From: Bacillus sp. V3B | Lineage (GTDB): Bacteria > Bacillota > Bacilli > Bacillales > Cytobacillaceae | Length of the DNA: 64,000 nt | Reading direction: 5' to 3' | Assembly: GCF_024494465.1 (NCBI RefSeq) | Contig: NZ_JAETXM010000007.1 | Coordinates: 62,001 to 126,000 of the forward strand | In this document: positions 1 to 8,252 of the stretch, piece by piece | Layout: each line of letters opens with the position of its first letter | How positions within the stretch are numbered: position 1 is the first letter of the stretch | Position numbers and translations under genes: made by a program | Notes under the pieces: generated by a model | Told to the model about the DNA's origin: nothing | What the model saw: only the letters and a program-made list of their open reading frames with translations | Database searches by the model: none

Positions 1-109
1 TGTTTTCTTCATTCCCTTCCGTAAAACTTTGCTGATTACCACAGGCTGCAAGGAATACCCCTAGTACTAAAAGTATCGAAACTAACATTGTTCGTTTCTT
101 ATTTTTCAT
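1..109 (-). CDS. Lipoprotein, N-terminal fragment (runs off the window)
   Basis: Only the first 36 codons lie in the window. The start ATG at 109-107 follows a strong AAAGGGGGAG ribosome binding site. The peptide has a short basic N-terminus (MKNKKR), a hydrophobic core and a lipobox ending LAAC at residue 22, so it is an exported, lipid-anchored protein. Many such proteins are solute-binding components of ABC or TRAP transporters, and the neighbouring permease would fit, but the mature domain is not visible and the function stays open. Confidence 0.7.
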   Translation of the reverse strand, partial: MKNKKRTMLVSILLVLGVFLAACGNQQSFTEGNEEN

Positions 110-256
110 TCTAAAAAAGCTCCCCCTTTAATCCTATCTCATTTACAATAAATGTTACTAGTTGAATTCTGCGATCCAGCCTGGGTGTATGATTTCTAAA
201 AACTTTGATTTAGAGGGCCAAGGCAACCTAAGCATACCCCTTTTATTTTCAATATC

Positions 257-1612
257 CTAAAATAAGTTAACTGTTATAAATACAATCAAACTCATTAAAA
301 GGAAATAATATACACCAAATACAGAATTCCATTTAGCGACTTTAAGGGGAGTTGATCCTACTAAACTAGAAATAATAGATGTTGTACCATTGAAAGGACA
401 AACCATCACTCCAATGACCATTGCTACCAATAAAGAACCTCCCCATAAGACAGGGTGTACCCCAATCGTTGAAGGATTCACAATATGAAGCACAATAATA
501 TTAGCGACTAACGGATGCATTCCCATCAATGAAAACAAGATAATAATCAACATGAAAATACTAACCAGAAGGCTAGGGTTAAGATAATTGGCTAGCCATA
601 TGAGTCCCTCAGTAATATAATCAAATAATGATGAAGACTCTAACACTCCTATAAAAAATCCAGCACTTAGCATTAAGGCAAACGTACCAAACAGATTGGA
701 TAAATCTTTTTCTATATAAGATGATACTTCTCGAAAATATCCCTTTCGTTTCTTTAATAAAACACTCCATACATATGAAAATGGAATCGATAATATAGAA
801 GTTAAGTAGATCATACTCAGATGTGTAGTTTCATTAAGAAGTATAATCGTTATGACATAAATCGTAATTGGAATACATAGCCAAAGAATATATTTATATG
901 AGATATTTTCATCCTGACTATGTTGTAGTTGAAAAGGAATTTGATTCAGTCGCTTTCGATCTAATAATTGTCCCAGTATAAGACCTAATATTGAGAGCCC
1001 TAAACCAAATAAAAATGCATGAGTGAATTTTACCCCTGTGTAATCAACCATTTGTGAAAAACCAGCACCCAGTGGACTAAACAGCATCGATAATGAATAA
1101 CCTTGTATAATCGCAAGCCCCATAAACTTATCCGGAATATTCATCTTCACACTAGATTCTTTTACTAAAGTATGTGTCATGTTCATAGAAGACATATGAA
1201 TGACGCTCCCAGCAATAAAGGCTAACACTTGAGTAAAAGAAAAAAACTGACGAGATTTTTTAATCCTTCTCATCGATAATTGTTCTATGGATACGGCATA
1301 GCCGGATAGCTTCACAGGCAATGTTAACAGGGGGACTAAGGCAATAAGAGTAATCACATCAACCATATTAGAAAAATAACTGAATAGGTGAATAAAGTTC
1401 TTTTGATCAACTATCGTAATCACAATACCTAAAAGTAAAAAAGTTAATGATATATATAACATGAGTCCTCTCAACCTTGGTAGCGAGAGTATGATACATA
1501 GGAGTGAAAGGATGTTTAAAGTAACAGAAATCCAGGTTGCTGAAAACGGAATACTCATTAAGTAAAATAAAAAAGCAAGAAGAAAGAATCCCGTACAAAT
1601 TTTTTTATACAA
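257..1612 (-). CDS. Polytopic membrane permease of unknown substrate
   Basis: 451 residues, almost entirely hydrophobic, with roughly ten to twelve membrane segments separated by short basic loops (for example RRIKKSR near residue 115 and LKKRKG near 285). The general look, two hydrophobic halves with a polar central loop and a small-residue-rich C-terminal half (FNGTTSIISSLVGSTP), resembles the ion-transporter superfamily of anion and carboxylate carriers. I do not recognise a specific family. The start is a TTG six bases after AAGGGA. It lies downstream of the lipoprotein start and is transcribed in the same direction as etfA, but the etfA terminator separates them. A role in carboxylate uptake or export for the catabolic genes is only inferred. 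Confidence 0.6.
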   Translation of the reverse strand: MYKKICTGFFLLAFLFYLMSIPFSATWISVTLNILSLLCIILSLPRLRGLMLYISLTFLLLGIVITIVDQKNFIHLFSYFSNMVDVITLIALVPLLTLPVKLSGYAVSIEQLSMRRIKKSRQFFSFTQVLAFIAGSVIHMSSMNMTHTLVKESSVKMNIPDKFMGLAIIQGYSLSMLFSPLGAGFSQMVDYTGVKFTHAFLFGLGLSILGLILGQLLDRKRLNQIPFQLQHSQDENISYKYILWLCIPITIYVITIILLNETTHLSMIYLTSILSIPFSYVWSVLLKKRKGYFREVSSYIEKDLSNLFGTFALMLSAGFFIGVLESSSLFDYITEGLIWLANYLNPSLLVSIFMLIIILFSLMGMHPLVANIIVLHIVNPSTIGVHPVLWGGSLLVAMVIGVMVCPFNGTTSIISSLVGSTPLKVAKWNSVFGVYYFLLMSLIVFITVNLF

Positions 1613-1660
1613 TCAATTTCCCTTCTTCCTAATTACTGAACAAAACCCAAAAAATACAAA

Positions 1661-1702
1661 CAGAAAATTGGCAATATAAAATCCAATATTGCCAATTTTC
1701 TG
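1661..1702 (-). terminator. Terminator after etfA
   Basis: A perfect inverted repeat with arms of about 17 bp (CAGAAAATTGGCAATAT and its complement) and a short loop lies 20 bases past the etfA stop. Reading the minus strand, T-rich sequence follows. It closes the acd-acs-etfBA operon and separates it from the permease gene. Confidence 0.75.
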
Positions 1703-1724
1703 TTGAATATTTTACTCAAAATGG

Positions 1725-2711
1725 TTAATTTACTTGAACTTCTGCTAATAGATTTTTAAACTCTTCTGTAAGCATTGGTACTACTTCAAATAAGTCCCCA
1801 ACAATCCCGTAATCTGCTACTTGGAAGATTGGTGCTTCAGGATCTTTATTAACTGCCACGATAATTTTTGAATTACTCATACCCGCAACATGCTGAATGG
1901 CGCCTGAAATTCCACAAGCAATATATAAGTCTGGTGTTACGACTTTCCCTGTTTGACCAACTTGCATCGAGTAATCACAATATTGCGCATCGCAAGCCCC
2001 CCTAGAAGCACCAACAGCGGCACCTAACACTTCGGCTAATTCATTTAATGGTTGGAACCCTTCCTTGCTCTTAACCCCACGTCCTCCAGATATGACAATC
2101 TTTGCTTCCGTTAAATCGACACCTTGAGTGGCTCTACGAACAACATCTTTGATTACAGTACGGATATTTGTAATTTCAGCAGCAAAATGAACAACATTGG
2201 CTGTCTGGCCTGTAGCTGGTTCATTTGGCTCAATATTATTAGGACGAATCGTAGCAAAAATAGTCCCTTCTAATACTTGCTTCTTTTGGAATGCTTTACC
2301 CGCATAGATTGGGCGGGTAAATTGAATATCGGAATCATTGACCTCAAGACCCGTACAATCTGAAATAAGTCCTAGATCTAATCGTGCAGCCACTCTTGGA
2401 GCTAAATCCTTTCCAATGGCAGTGTGGCCTAAAATGATCGCTTCTGGCTGGACTTCTTTAATTAATTGAGTGAATGCTTGTGTATAAGCATCCGTTAAAT
2501 AAGAGTCTAATTGACTGTTTTGGACTACATATACTTCATTAGCTCCATGATGGGCAAGCTGATTGACATGGTTTTGGGCTTCACTACCAAATACAGCAGC
2601 AATGACTGTCCCTCCGTTTGCCACTTGTTTTGCGGCAGCAATAGCTTCTAAAGAAACGTTACGAATATTTCCTTCACGAGATTCAGCAAAAACTAATACA
2701 TTTTTACTCAT
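1725..2711 (-). CDS. etfA: Electron transfer flavoprotein alpha subunit
   Basis: 328 residues, the usual EtfA length. EtfAB is a soluble heterodimer that takes two electrons from acyl-CoA dehydrogenases on FAD and passes them to a membrane quinone reductase. The C-terminal FAD domain is intact: SGGRGVKSKEGF near residue 208, then GASRGACDAQYC, VGQTGKVVTPDLYIACGISG and NKDPEAPIF. It is the last gene of an operon acd-acs-etfB-etfA, 19 bases after etfB. The gene for the matching membrane acceptor, fadF, lies 5.5 kb away in the methylmalonyl-CoA operon. Confidence 0.95.
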   Translation of the reverse strand: MSKNVLVFAESREGNIRNVSLEAIAAAKQVANGGTVIAAVFGSEAQNHVNQLAHHGANEVYVVQNSQLDSYLTDAYTQAFTQLIKEVQPEAIILGHTAIGKDLAPRVAARLDLGLISDCTGLEVNDSDIQFTRPIYAGKAFQKKQVLEGTIFATIRPNNIEPNEPATGQTANVVHFAAEITNIRTVIKDVVRRATQGVDLTEAKIVISGGRGVKSKEGFQPLNELAEVLGAAVGASRGACDAQYCDYSMQVGQTGKVVTPDLYIACGISGAIQHVAGMSNSKIIVAVNKDPEAPIFQVADYGIVGDLFEVVPMLTEEFKNLLAEVQVN

Positions 2712-2730
2712 TATGATCAGCCCTTTCTTA

Positions 2731-3498
2731 TTAGATTACTTTTGCTTCTTTATATAGTAATTGAACCAATTCATTCACTTGGTCAGATAATTCACCATTT
2801 AAAACCCTTCCTGCTTCTTTTTTAGGAGGAAGGTACTGTTCGGTAACAACCGTTTTTGAAGGGATATCATCAGCATCAATATCTAGATCATCCGCTTCAA
2901 GTCTTTCTAGAGGCTTTTTCTTTGCTTTCATAATACCTGGAATGGAAGGATAACGTGGCTCATTTAAGCCTTGTTGAGCAGTAATAAGAACCGGTAATTG
3001 GGTTTCAATAAATTCCGTTTCTCCTTCCACATCCTTTTGTATCTTCGCAGTTGTTCCATCAATTTCCAGTCCTATAACCGTAATGATATGTGGAATATCT
3101 AATAGCTCTGCTAGTCTTGGACCTACTTGCGCTGCGCCATTATCAACGGCCATATATCCACAAATAATGATGTCATAAGAGTCTCTTTTGACTACAGCAG
3201 CAATGACTTTAGAGATTTTATACTCATCTCCAAACAGATCCTCATCCTCAACAAGAATGGATTTGTCAGCACCCATTGCAAGGGCAGTTCGTAGCGCATC
3301 CGCTGCACGATCAGGGCCTACTGTGAGTACTGTGACTTCCCCGCCATGTGTTTCTTTTAACTTCACGGCCTCTTCAACCGCAAATTCATCATAGGGATTA
3401 ATGATGAATTCAACACCATCTTCATTAATTAACCCATCTTGAATGACTATTTTTTCTTCAGTATCAAAGGTCTGTTTTAGTAATACCAAAATATTCAT
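2731..3498 (-). CDS. etfB: Electron transfer flavoprotein beta subunit
   Basis: 255 residues, standard EtfB. It binds AMP structurally and pairs with EtfA. Family features are visible: the N-terminal LVLLKQTFDTEE, the NPYDEFAVEEAVKLKE segment near residue 35, VLTVGP near 59, and DNGAAQVGPRLAELL near 122 followed by a C-terminal helix that wraps EtfA. The ATG has a clear GAAAGGAG ribosome binding site. It is followed closely by etfA and preceded by the acyl-CoA synthetase gene (64 bases), so all four genes are probably one transcript. Confidence 0.95.
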   Translation of the reverse strand: MNILVLLKQTFDTEEKIVIQDGLINEDGVEFIINPYDEFAVEEAVKLKETHGGEVTVLTVGPDRAADALRTALAMGADKSILVEDEDLFGDEYKISKVIAAVVKRDSYDIIICGYMAVDNGAAQVGPRLAELLDIPHIITVIGLEIDGTTAKIQKDVEGETEFIETQLPVLITAQQGLNEPRYPSIPGIMKAKKKPLERLEADDLDIDADDIPSKTVVTEQYLPPKKEAGRVLNGELSDQVNELVQLLYKEAKVI

Positions 3499-3562
3499 TT
3501 TGTTTTTCTCCTTTCGATAAAACCTTTTATTTGATCATAATTAATTTTAATATTCTGTAAAT

Positions 3563-5695
3563 TTACTTGACCTTTTCCAATGTTTTCTTTTTCAGTTTGA
3601 TTAAAGCATCAGCTACCTTAACTCCATTTCCTACTGGATAAACCATCACTGGGTTTAGGTCTACTTCTTCCATTTCAGCTGCATAGTCTATGACAAGATG
3701 ACTGACTGAAGTAATTAAATCAGAAAGTGCCTCTATATCTACTGGTGGCTGCCCTCTTAGTCCATTTAAGATGGAAAAACCTTTTAACTCTTGAATCATT
3801 TTTAATGCTTCATTCTTATCAACAGGTGCTTTCCTGATCGAAACATCCTTAAATGCCTCTACAAAAACCCCCCCTAAACCTACCATTATCATTGGCCCAA
3901 ATAGCAGATCATTTTTTGACCCTACAATGATTTCGGCAATAGGGCGATCCAGCATCTCTTGAACTAATACCCCTTCAAATTCTGCATCCTGTATTTGGAA
4001 AATCCTTTGACGAAGATATCTAAATAAACGAATCACTTCAACATCATTATAAACATTTAAGTGAACAAGATTGGCTTCTGTTTTATGTGAAATCTGTGGT
4101 GACATTCCTTTTAATACGACAGGATACCCAATTTCATTAGCAACTTTAACCGCTTCTTCTTCTGTTTTAACCATCTTTTCGATGGTGACAGGAATATCAT
4201 AATATTGAAGTAATTGTTTACTGTGTACTTCTGTCAAAGTATGAGACGTAAATAGAGATAAATCTAGTTTCTTCTTGATCCATTTCATTTCACTTTGAGT
4301 AGAAGGATAGAAATGATTGCCTAAATAGCTCAAGGCTTTAGCCACTTTAACCATTGTGATCGGATCATCAAAAACAGGAATTCCTGTTTTATGAATCTTC
4401 TTTTTGGTTTCTGGTGTAAACAAAGTTGTCAGCAACTGTGGAATATGCGGGTATTCATTGTGGATCTCTTTCATGGCAGATAAAAGTTCTTCAAAAGCTT
4501 CTTTTTTATATCCTTGAATGCCAGTAAAAGTAACAATCATATCATAGATTCCGTTATCCAGTACCTCTCTCAAAAAGTCCCCAAAAATCTTAGGATTATT
4601 AACTAGATGACCTGTAAAATCGACCGGGTTTTGTATGGATGCAAATGGCACAAGTTGAAGTAGTTTTTTTCTTACACTTTCTTCAGGCTCAGGTAAATTT
4701 ACATCTTGGAAAGCGAGATAATCAGCCATCATAATTCCAGCCCCACCTGACACGGTAAAAATGGCAATGTTTTTCCCTTGTGGAAGCCTTCCGAAAGAAC
4801 AGGCATATGCTATATCTAACATCTCTTGAATACTTTCAACCCGATACGCACCTGTTTGTTTAAAAATCACATCATAGGAAGCATCCTCACCAACTAAAGA
4901 GGCTGTATGTGATAATGCAGCTTTACTGCCAATTTCTGATTTACCGGTCTTTAAAACAATGACTGGCTTATTATTTTTCTTTGCCATTTCTAATGAAGAA
5001 ATTAACTTTCTCCCATCTTTACAGCCTTCTAGATATACAGCAATAACATCTGTATGTTCACCTTGAGCCAAGTAGGCAATGCAATCTGCAACATCGATAT
5101 CTGCTTCATTACCAGTGCCGATAAAATAACTTAGTCCAATTTGTTTTTGCGATGCTAGTGTATAGATGTAACCGCAAAAGGCCCCGCTTTGACTTACAAT
5201 TCCAATTCTCCCTTTAGGAACCTCTCCTAAACTAGAAGTGATCGCAAAATTGGCAATGGCTCCCTTTTTCAAATTAAACATACCGACTGTGTTTGGTCCT
5301 AATATTCTCATTCCATAGTTATTCGCGATTTTCGTTAATTCTTCTTGATTTCGTCTCCCTTGTTCTCCAATTTCAGAAAAACCAGCACTCATGACGATAA
5401 TAGACTTAACCCCATGAGTGCCACAATCTCGAACAGTTTGTAAAACCAACGAACTTGGAAGTACAATAATTGCTAGATCAATTTCATAAGGAACATGACT
5501 AATATGTGGATAACATGTTAAACCTGCAATTTCTTCATATTTAGGATTTATAGGGAAAATTCTTCCTTGATATTTAAAATCTAATAAACTTTTAATAGGA
5601 AGTCCTCCAATTTTCGTTAAATCAGAGGACGCTCCTATAATGGCAATGCTATTTGGATCTAGTAAGGGTTTTAGCGAATCTAATTCTAATCTCAT
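3563..5695 (-). CDS. NDP-forming acyl-CoA synthetase, fused alpha and beta domains
   Basis: 710 residues, the length of single-chain ADP-forming acetyl/acyl-CoA synthetases. The domains run in order: CoA-binding Rossmann domain (SIAIIGASSDLTKIGG near 16), succinyl-CoA-ligase-like domain (IVSQSGAFCGY near 166), the phosphohistidine region (ALSHTASLVGEDASYD, His near 262), and a C-terminal ATP-grasp domain (YPVVLKGMSPQISHKTEANLV near 520). The family interconverts acid, CoA and NTP with acyl-CoA and NDP. It sits between an acyl-CoA dehydrogenase gene and etfBA, so here it most likely activates a short or branched acid released by aromatic ring cleavage; the acid itself is not shown by the sequence. 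Confidence 0.88.
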   Translation of the reverse strand: MRLELDSLKPLLDPNSIAIIGASSDLTKIGGLPIKSLLDFKYQGRIFPINPKYEEIAGLTCYPHISHVPYEIDLAIIVLPSSLVLQTVRDCGTHGVKSIIVMSAGFSEIGEQGRRNQEELTKIANNYGMRILGPNTVGMFNLKKGAIANFAITSSLGEVPKGRIGIVSQSGAFCGYIYTLASQKQIGLSYFIGTGNEADIDVADCIAYLAQGEHTDVIAVYLEGCKDGRKLISSLEMAKKNNKPVIVLKTGKSEIGSKAALSHTASLVGEDASYDVIFKQTGAYRVESIQEMLDIAYACSFGRLPQGKNIAIFTVSGGAGIMMADYLAFQDVNLPEPEESVRKKLLQLVPFASIQNPVDFTGHLVNNPKIFGDFLREVLDNGIYDMIVTFTGIQGYKKEAFEELLSAMKEIHNEYPHIPQLLTTLFTPETKKKIHKTGIPVFDDPITMVKVAKALSYLGNHFYPSTQSEMKWIKKKLDLSLFTSHTLTEVHSKQLLQYYDIPVTIEKMVKTEEEAVKVANEIGYPVVLKGMSPQISHKTEANLVHLNVYNDVEVIRLFRYLRQRIFQIQDAEFEGVLVQEMLDRPIAEIIVGSKNDLLFGPMIMVGLGGVFVEAFKDVSIRKAPVDKNEALKMIQELKGFSILNGLRGQPPVDIEALSDLITSVSHLVIDYAAEMEEVDLNPVMVYPVGNGVKVADALIKLKKKTLEKVK

Positions 5696-5805
5696 TATTA
5701 TCTACCCTTTCTAAAAAAAACCTCTGTTTCTATAGTCAATATTGATTTTAGAATTGGAAGGCCTTACAATTCCATCTAGTAAAATTGTAAAACCTTGTCC
5801 AATCA

Positions 5806-7032
5806 TTATTGATAAATTACACTCTCTTTGCTACTAGGCATTAACTCGCTTGGCTTAATTGTTTCTTCAAGTAAATGTTTAGAGATCGTACGGCGAAGCA
5901 TTTCATCTGACCCTTCATAAACTCTCCACACACGTAGATTACGGTACCAGCGCTCCACAGGTAACTCCTTCGTGAAGCCCATACCACCATGAATTTGTAG
6001 TACTCTATCAACAACACGATTAACCATATTTGTTCCATAGAGTTTAGCCATTGAAGCTTGATGTCTAAATTTCAGGCTATCCTGCCCTGTTTTCCAAGAA
6101 CCTTCTTGATCAGCCATCCAAGCAGCACGGAACATGATCCATTTAGCCGCTTCTATTTCAGTTGCAGAGTCGGCAATCATCCATTGGATCGCTTGATTCG
6201 TACCAATTGGTTTTCCGAAAGTAACACGAGTATTTGAATATTCAATACCCATTGCTAATAGTCTTTCTGCAGCACCAACGCTTCGTGCAGGAATAACCCA
6301 ACCGCGATTATGATTGATAAACATCATCGCATATTTAAATCCTTTTCCTTCTTCACCGATGATATTTTCTTTAGGCACACGAACATTATCAAAAATTAAT
6401 TGTGCAGGCTCCCATGTTCCACCCATTGTTTGAATCGGTTCAGATTTCCAACCCATTTCACGATCTACTAGGAAGGCTGTAACCCCGCCGCTTCTTCCTT
6501 TTGATTTGTCTGTAGATGCGAAAACGATTGCAAAATCAGCTTCCATACCACGTGTGATGAATACTTTTTCACCGTTAAGGATATATTCGTCTCCATCTCT
6601 AACAGCTGTTGTATTCATTTGAGGATCAGATCCACCACTTGGTTCAGTTAAAGCAAAGCATGGAATCTTATCTCCTGCAACTGAAGGTATTAAGTATTTT
6701 TGTTTTTGTTCTTCATTACAAGCAAAAAGAATATTATTTACATGGCCACCAAATTCAAACGGGACAAACGTTCTGTATTGCTCCATTGTAATAATCGCAC
6801 TAGTAATTGGGTCTAAATTAGCACCACCGTATTCTTCTGGTGTATTGATTCCCCAGAATCCCGCTTTTTTTGCTTTTAATTGAAGCGCCTTTAATTTTTC
6901 TTTTGTAAGTCCTGGTCTACCTTCACGCTCATTTTTAAGAACGTCTATTTCTAATGGTATTAACTCTTTATTCACAAAATCTCTTATCGTTTTTTGTACC
7001 ATTCTTTGTTCTTCCGTTAATCTAAAATCCAT
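5806..7032 (-). CDS. Acyl-CoA dehydrogenase
   Basis: 408 residues. It oxidises acyl-CoA to trans-2-enoyl-CoA with FAD and hands electrons to ETF. Visible family motifs are CFALTEPSGGSD near 128 (flavin and substrate binding), IHGGMGFTKELPVERWYRN near 350 and YEGSDEM near 375, where the Glu is the usual catalytic base position. It is the first gene of an operon with acyl-CoA synthetase and etfBA, and it has its own promoter with two ATTGTCGACAAT-like operators. A decayed copy of its N-terminal third plus promoter lies at 31659-32055. Substrate range is unknown; isobutyryl-CoA or a similar short acyl-CoA is an inference from context. Confidence 0.92.
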   Translation of the reverse strand: MDFRLTEEQRMVQKTIRDFVNKELIPLEIDVLKNEREGRPGLTKEKLKALQLKAKKAGFWGINTPEEYGGANLDPITSAIITMEQYRTFVPFEFGGHVNNILFACNEEQKQKYLIPSVAGDKIPCFALTEPSGGSDPQMNTTAVRDGDEYILNGEKVFITRGMEADFAIVFASTDKSKGRSGGVTAFLVDREMGWKSEPIQTMGGTWEPAQLIFDNVRVPKENIIGEEGKGFKYAMMFINHNRGWVIPARSVGAAERLLAMGIEYSNTRVTFGKPIGTNQAIQWMIADSATEIEAAKWIMFRAAWMADQEGSWKTGQDSLKFRHQASMAKLYGTNMVNRVVDRVLQIHGGMGFTKELPVERWYRNLRVWRVYEGSDEMLRRTISKHLLEETIKPSELMPSSKESVIYQ

Positions 7033-7053
7033 ATAATATTCCTCCTTTTGTTG

Positions 7054-7094
7054 ATTGTCGACTATAAATATGTTTTTAAAGGATTGTCGACAAC
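7054..7094 (-). promoter_or_regulatory. Twin operator sites downstream of the acd -10 box
   Basis: Two near-copies of the palindrome ATTGTCGACAAT lie at 7083-7094 (11 of 12) and 7054-7065 (11 of 12), centres 29 bp apart, between the -10 box and the ribosome binding site of the acyl-CoA dehydrogenase gene. The position fits a repressor that blocks initiation or clearance. Confidence 0.75.
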
Positions 7095-7105
7095 CTTATG
7101 TTCTT

Positions 7106-7150
7106 ATTATACAATTCAGTATGCTTTAAGTAAATTAGATAATTCTGAAT
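7106..7150 (-). promoter_or_regulatory. acd promoter with flanking ATTCAGT/TTCTGAAT motif
   Basis: On the minus strand, -35 TTTACT (7134-7129) and -10 TATAAT (7111-7106) are 17 bp apart. The weak -35 is bracketed by ATTCAGT (7114-7120) and TTCTGAAT (7143-7150). The same 37-bp spacing recurs at mutA and at the acd pseudogene, which suggests an activator site. Confidence 0.7.
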
Positions 7151-7225
7151 ATTATTTCAATTTTTCCAAAAGATATAGTTAATAATAGAATGCGAGGTTA
7201 AGGTTACGAAGGCTGCTTTCATTTA

Positions 7226-8002
7226 TTATGCTCGTACTAGCGCAGGCCTATCGTGATTCCATAAGACTTCAACATCTAAATGAAAGAATTCTGATAATCT
7301 ATCACTGGTCAGAACGTCCTTTGTCTTACCGGTTGCAAATACTTGTCCCTTTTTTAATAACAGGGTATGGGTAAAAATCGGTAGAATTTCATCCACATGG
7401 TGAGTAACGTACAGTAAGGTCGGAGCTGATTGTACTCTGCTTATTTTATCAATCGTATCCAATAGTTGTTCTTTTGCAACAAAATCCAATCCGTTTGTCG
7501 GTTCGTCTAAAATTAACAATCCCGGCTCTGCCATTAAGGCACGACCTATCAGCACACGTTGTTTTTCTCCCTGAGACAAGGTTCCATAACTGCGGTTGGC
7601 ATATTCCATACAGCCCAGCTGGTCCAATAAAGAGATCGCCTTTTCTCTGATTTCCTGTGTCGGCTTCTGATATAATCCGATTGAGGCATAGGCACCACTC
7701 AAAACAATTTCAAAAGCATTATTCGATTGGTAAAACTTTTGTTGGAGACTGGATGAAACCAAGCCGATTTGTATACGCAGCTCTTCACCGAGCATCACCT
7801 TGCCGAATTCTCTTCCCAATACCTCCATTTTACCTTTAGTAGGAAAATTATAGGCACAAAGCGTATTTAGCAATGCTGTTTTCCCAGCACCATTTAAACC
7901 ATATACCACCCATCTTTTCCCTTTATCCACCTTCCAATTAATGTCTTTTAAAATCCATTTTCCGTCTCTCATTAAAGACACATTTTCCATCTCTATAACC
8001 AT
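7226..8002 (-). CDS. ABC transporter ATP-binding protein, YlmA-like
   Basis: 258 residues from the ATG at 8002, chosen because AGAGGAGAGG lies seven bases upstream; a longer open frame exists but lacks a good site. Walker A is GLNGAGKTALL near residue 36, the Q-loop region LVSSSLQQKF near 80, the signature LSQGEKQRVLIGRA near 140, Walker B LLILDEPTNGLD near 160, and the switch histidine in VTHHVDE near 198. No permease gene is adjacent, as is also the case for the lone Bacillus YlmA type. Role and substrate are unknown. It sits alone between the acd operon and the fadF end of the methylmalonyl-CoA operon and shows no catabolic link. Confidence 0.8.
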   Translation of the reverse strand: MVIEMENVSLMRDGKWILKDINWKVDKGKRWVVYGLNGAGKTALLNTLCAYNFPTKGKMEVLGREFGKVMLGEELRIQIGLVSSSLQQKFYQSNNAFEIVLSGAYASIGLYQKPTQEIREKAISLLDQLGCMEYANRSYGTLSQGEKQRVLIGRALMAEPGLLILDEPTNGLDFVAKEQLLDTIDKISRVQSAPTLLYVTHHVDEILPIFTHTLLLKKGQVFATGKTKDVLTSDRLSEFFHLDVEVLWNHDRPALVRA

Positions 8003-8213
8003 TTCATAACCTCTCCTCTTTGGGCCCCTTGCCCCATTATTTTTCCTACTAGTATTAAGTAAGTCAACAAAAAGCAGTGACATGAATATAAGAACATTGC
8101 CTTCTAAGGATCCAATAATAACATCTCAGATCATTATCATCGTAAACAAACTAATCAATTAGGTGTTCAATTCTAAATCGATTTCCTTTTTTCTGTGACG
8201 ACTAAAGTTAAGG

Positions 8214-8243
8214 AGAGGATACCAATCATTATTGGCATCCTCT
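8214..8243 (-). terminator. Terminator after fadF
   Basis: Hairpin with 13-bp arms (AGAGGATACCAAT paired with ATTGGCATCCTCT, one mismatch) ten bases beyond the fadF stop. It marks the end of the mutA-mutB-meaB-mce-fadF operon. Confidence 0.65.
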
Positions 8244-8252
8244 TTGTCCCTT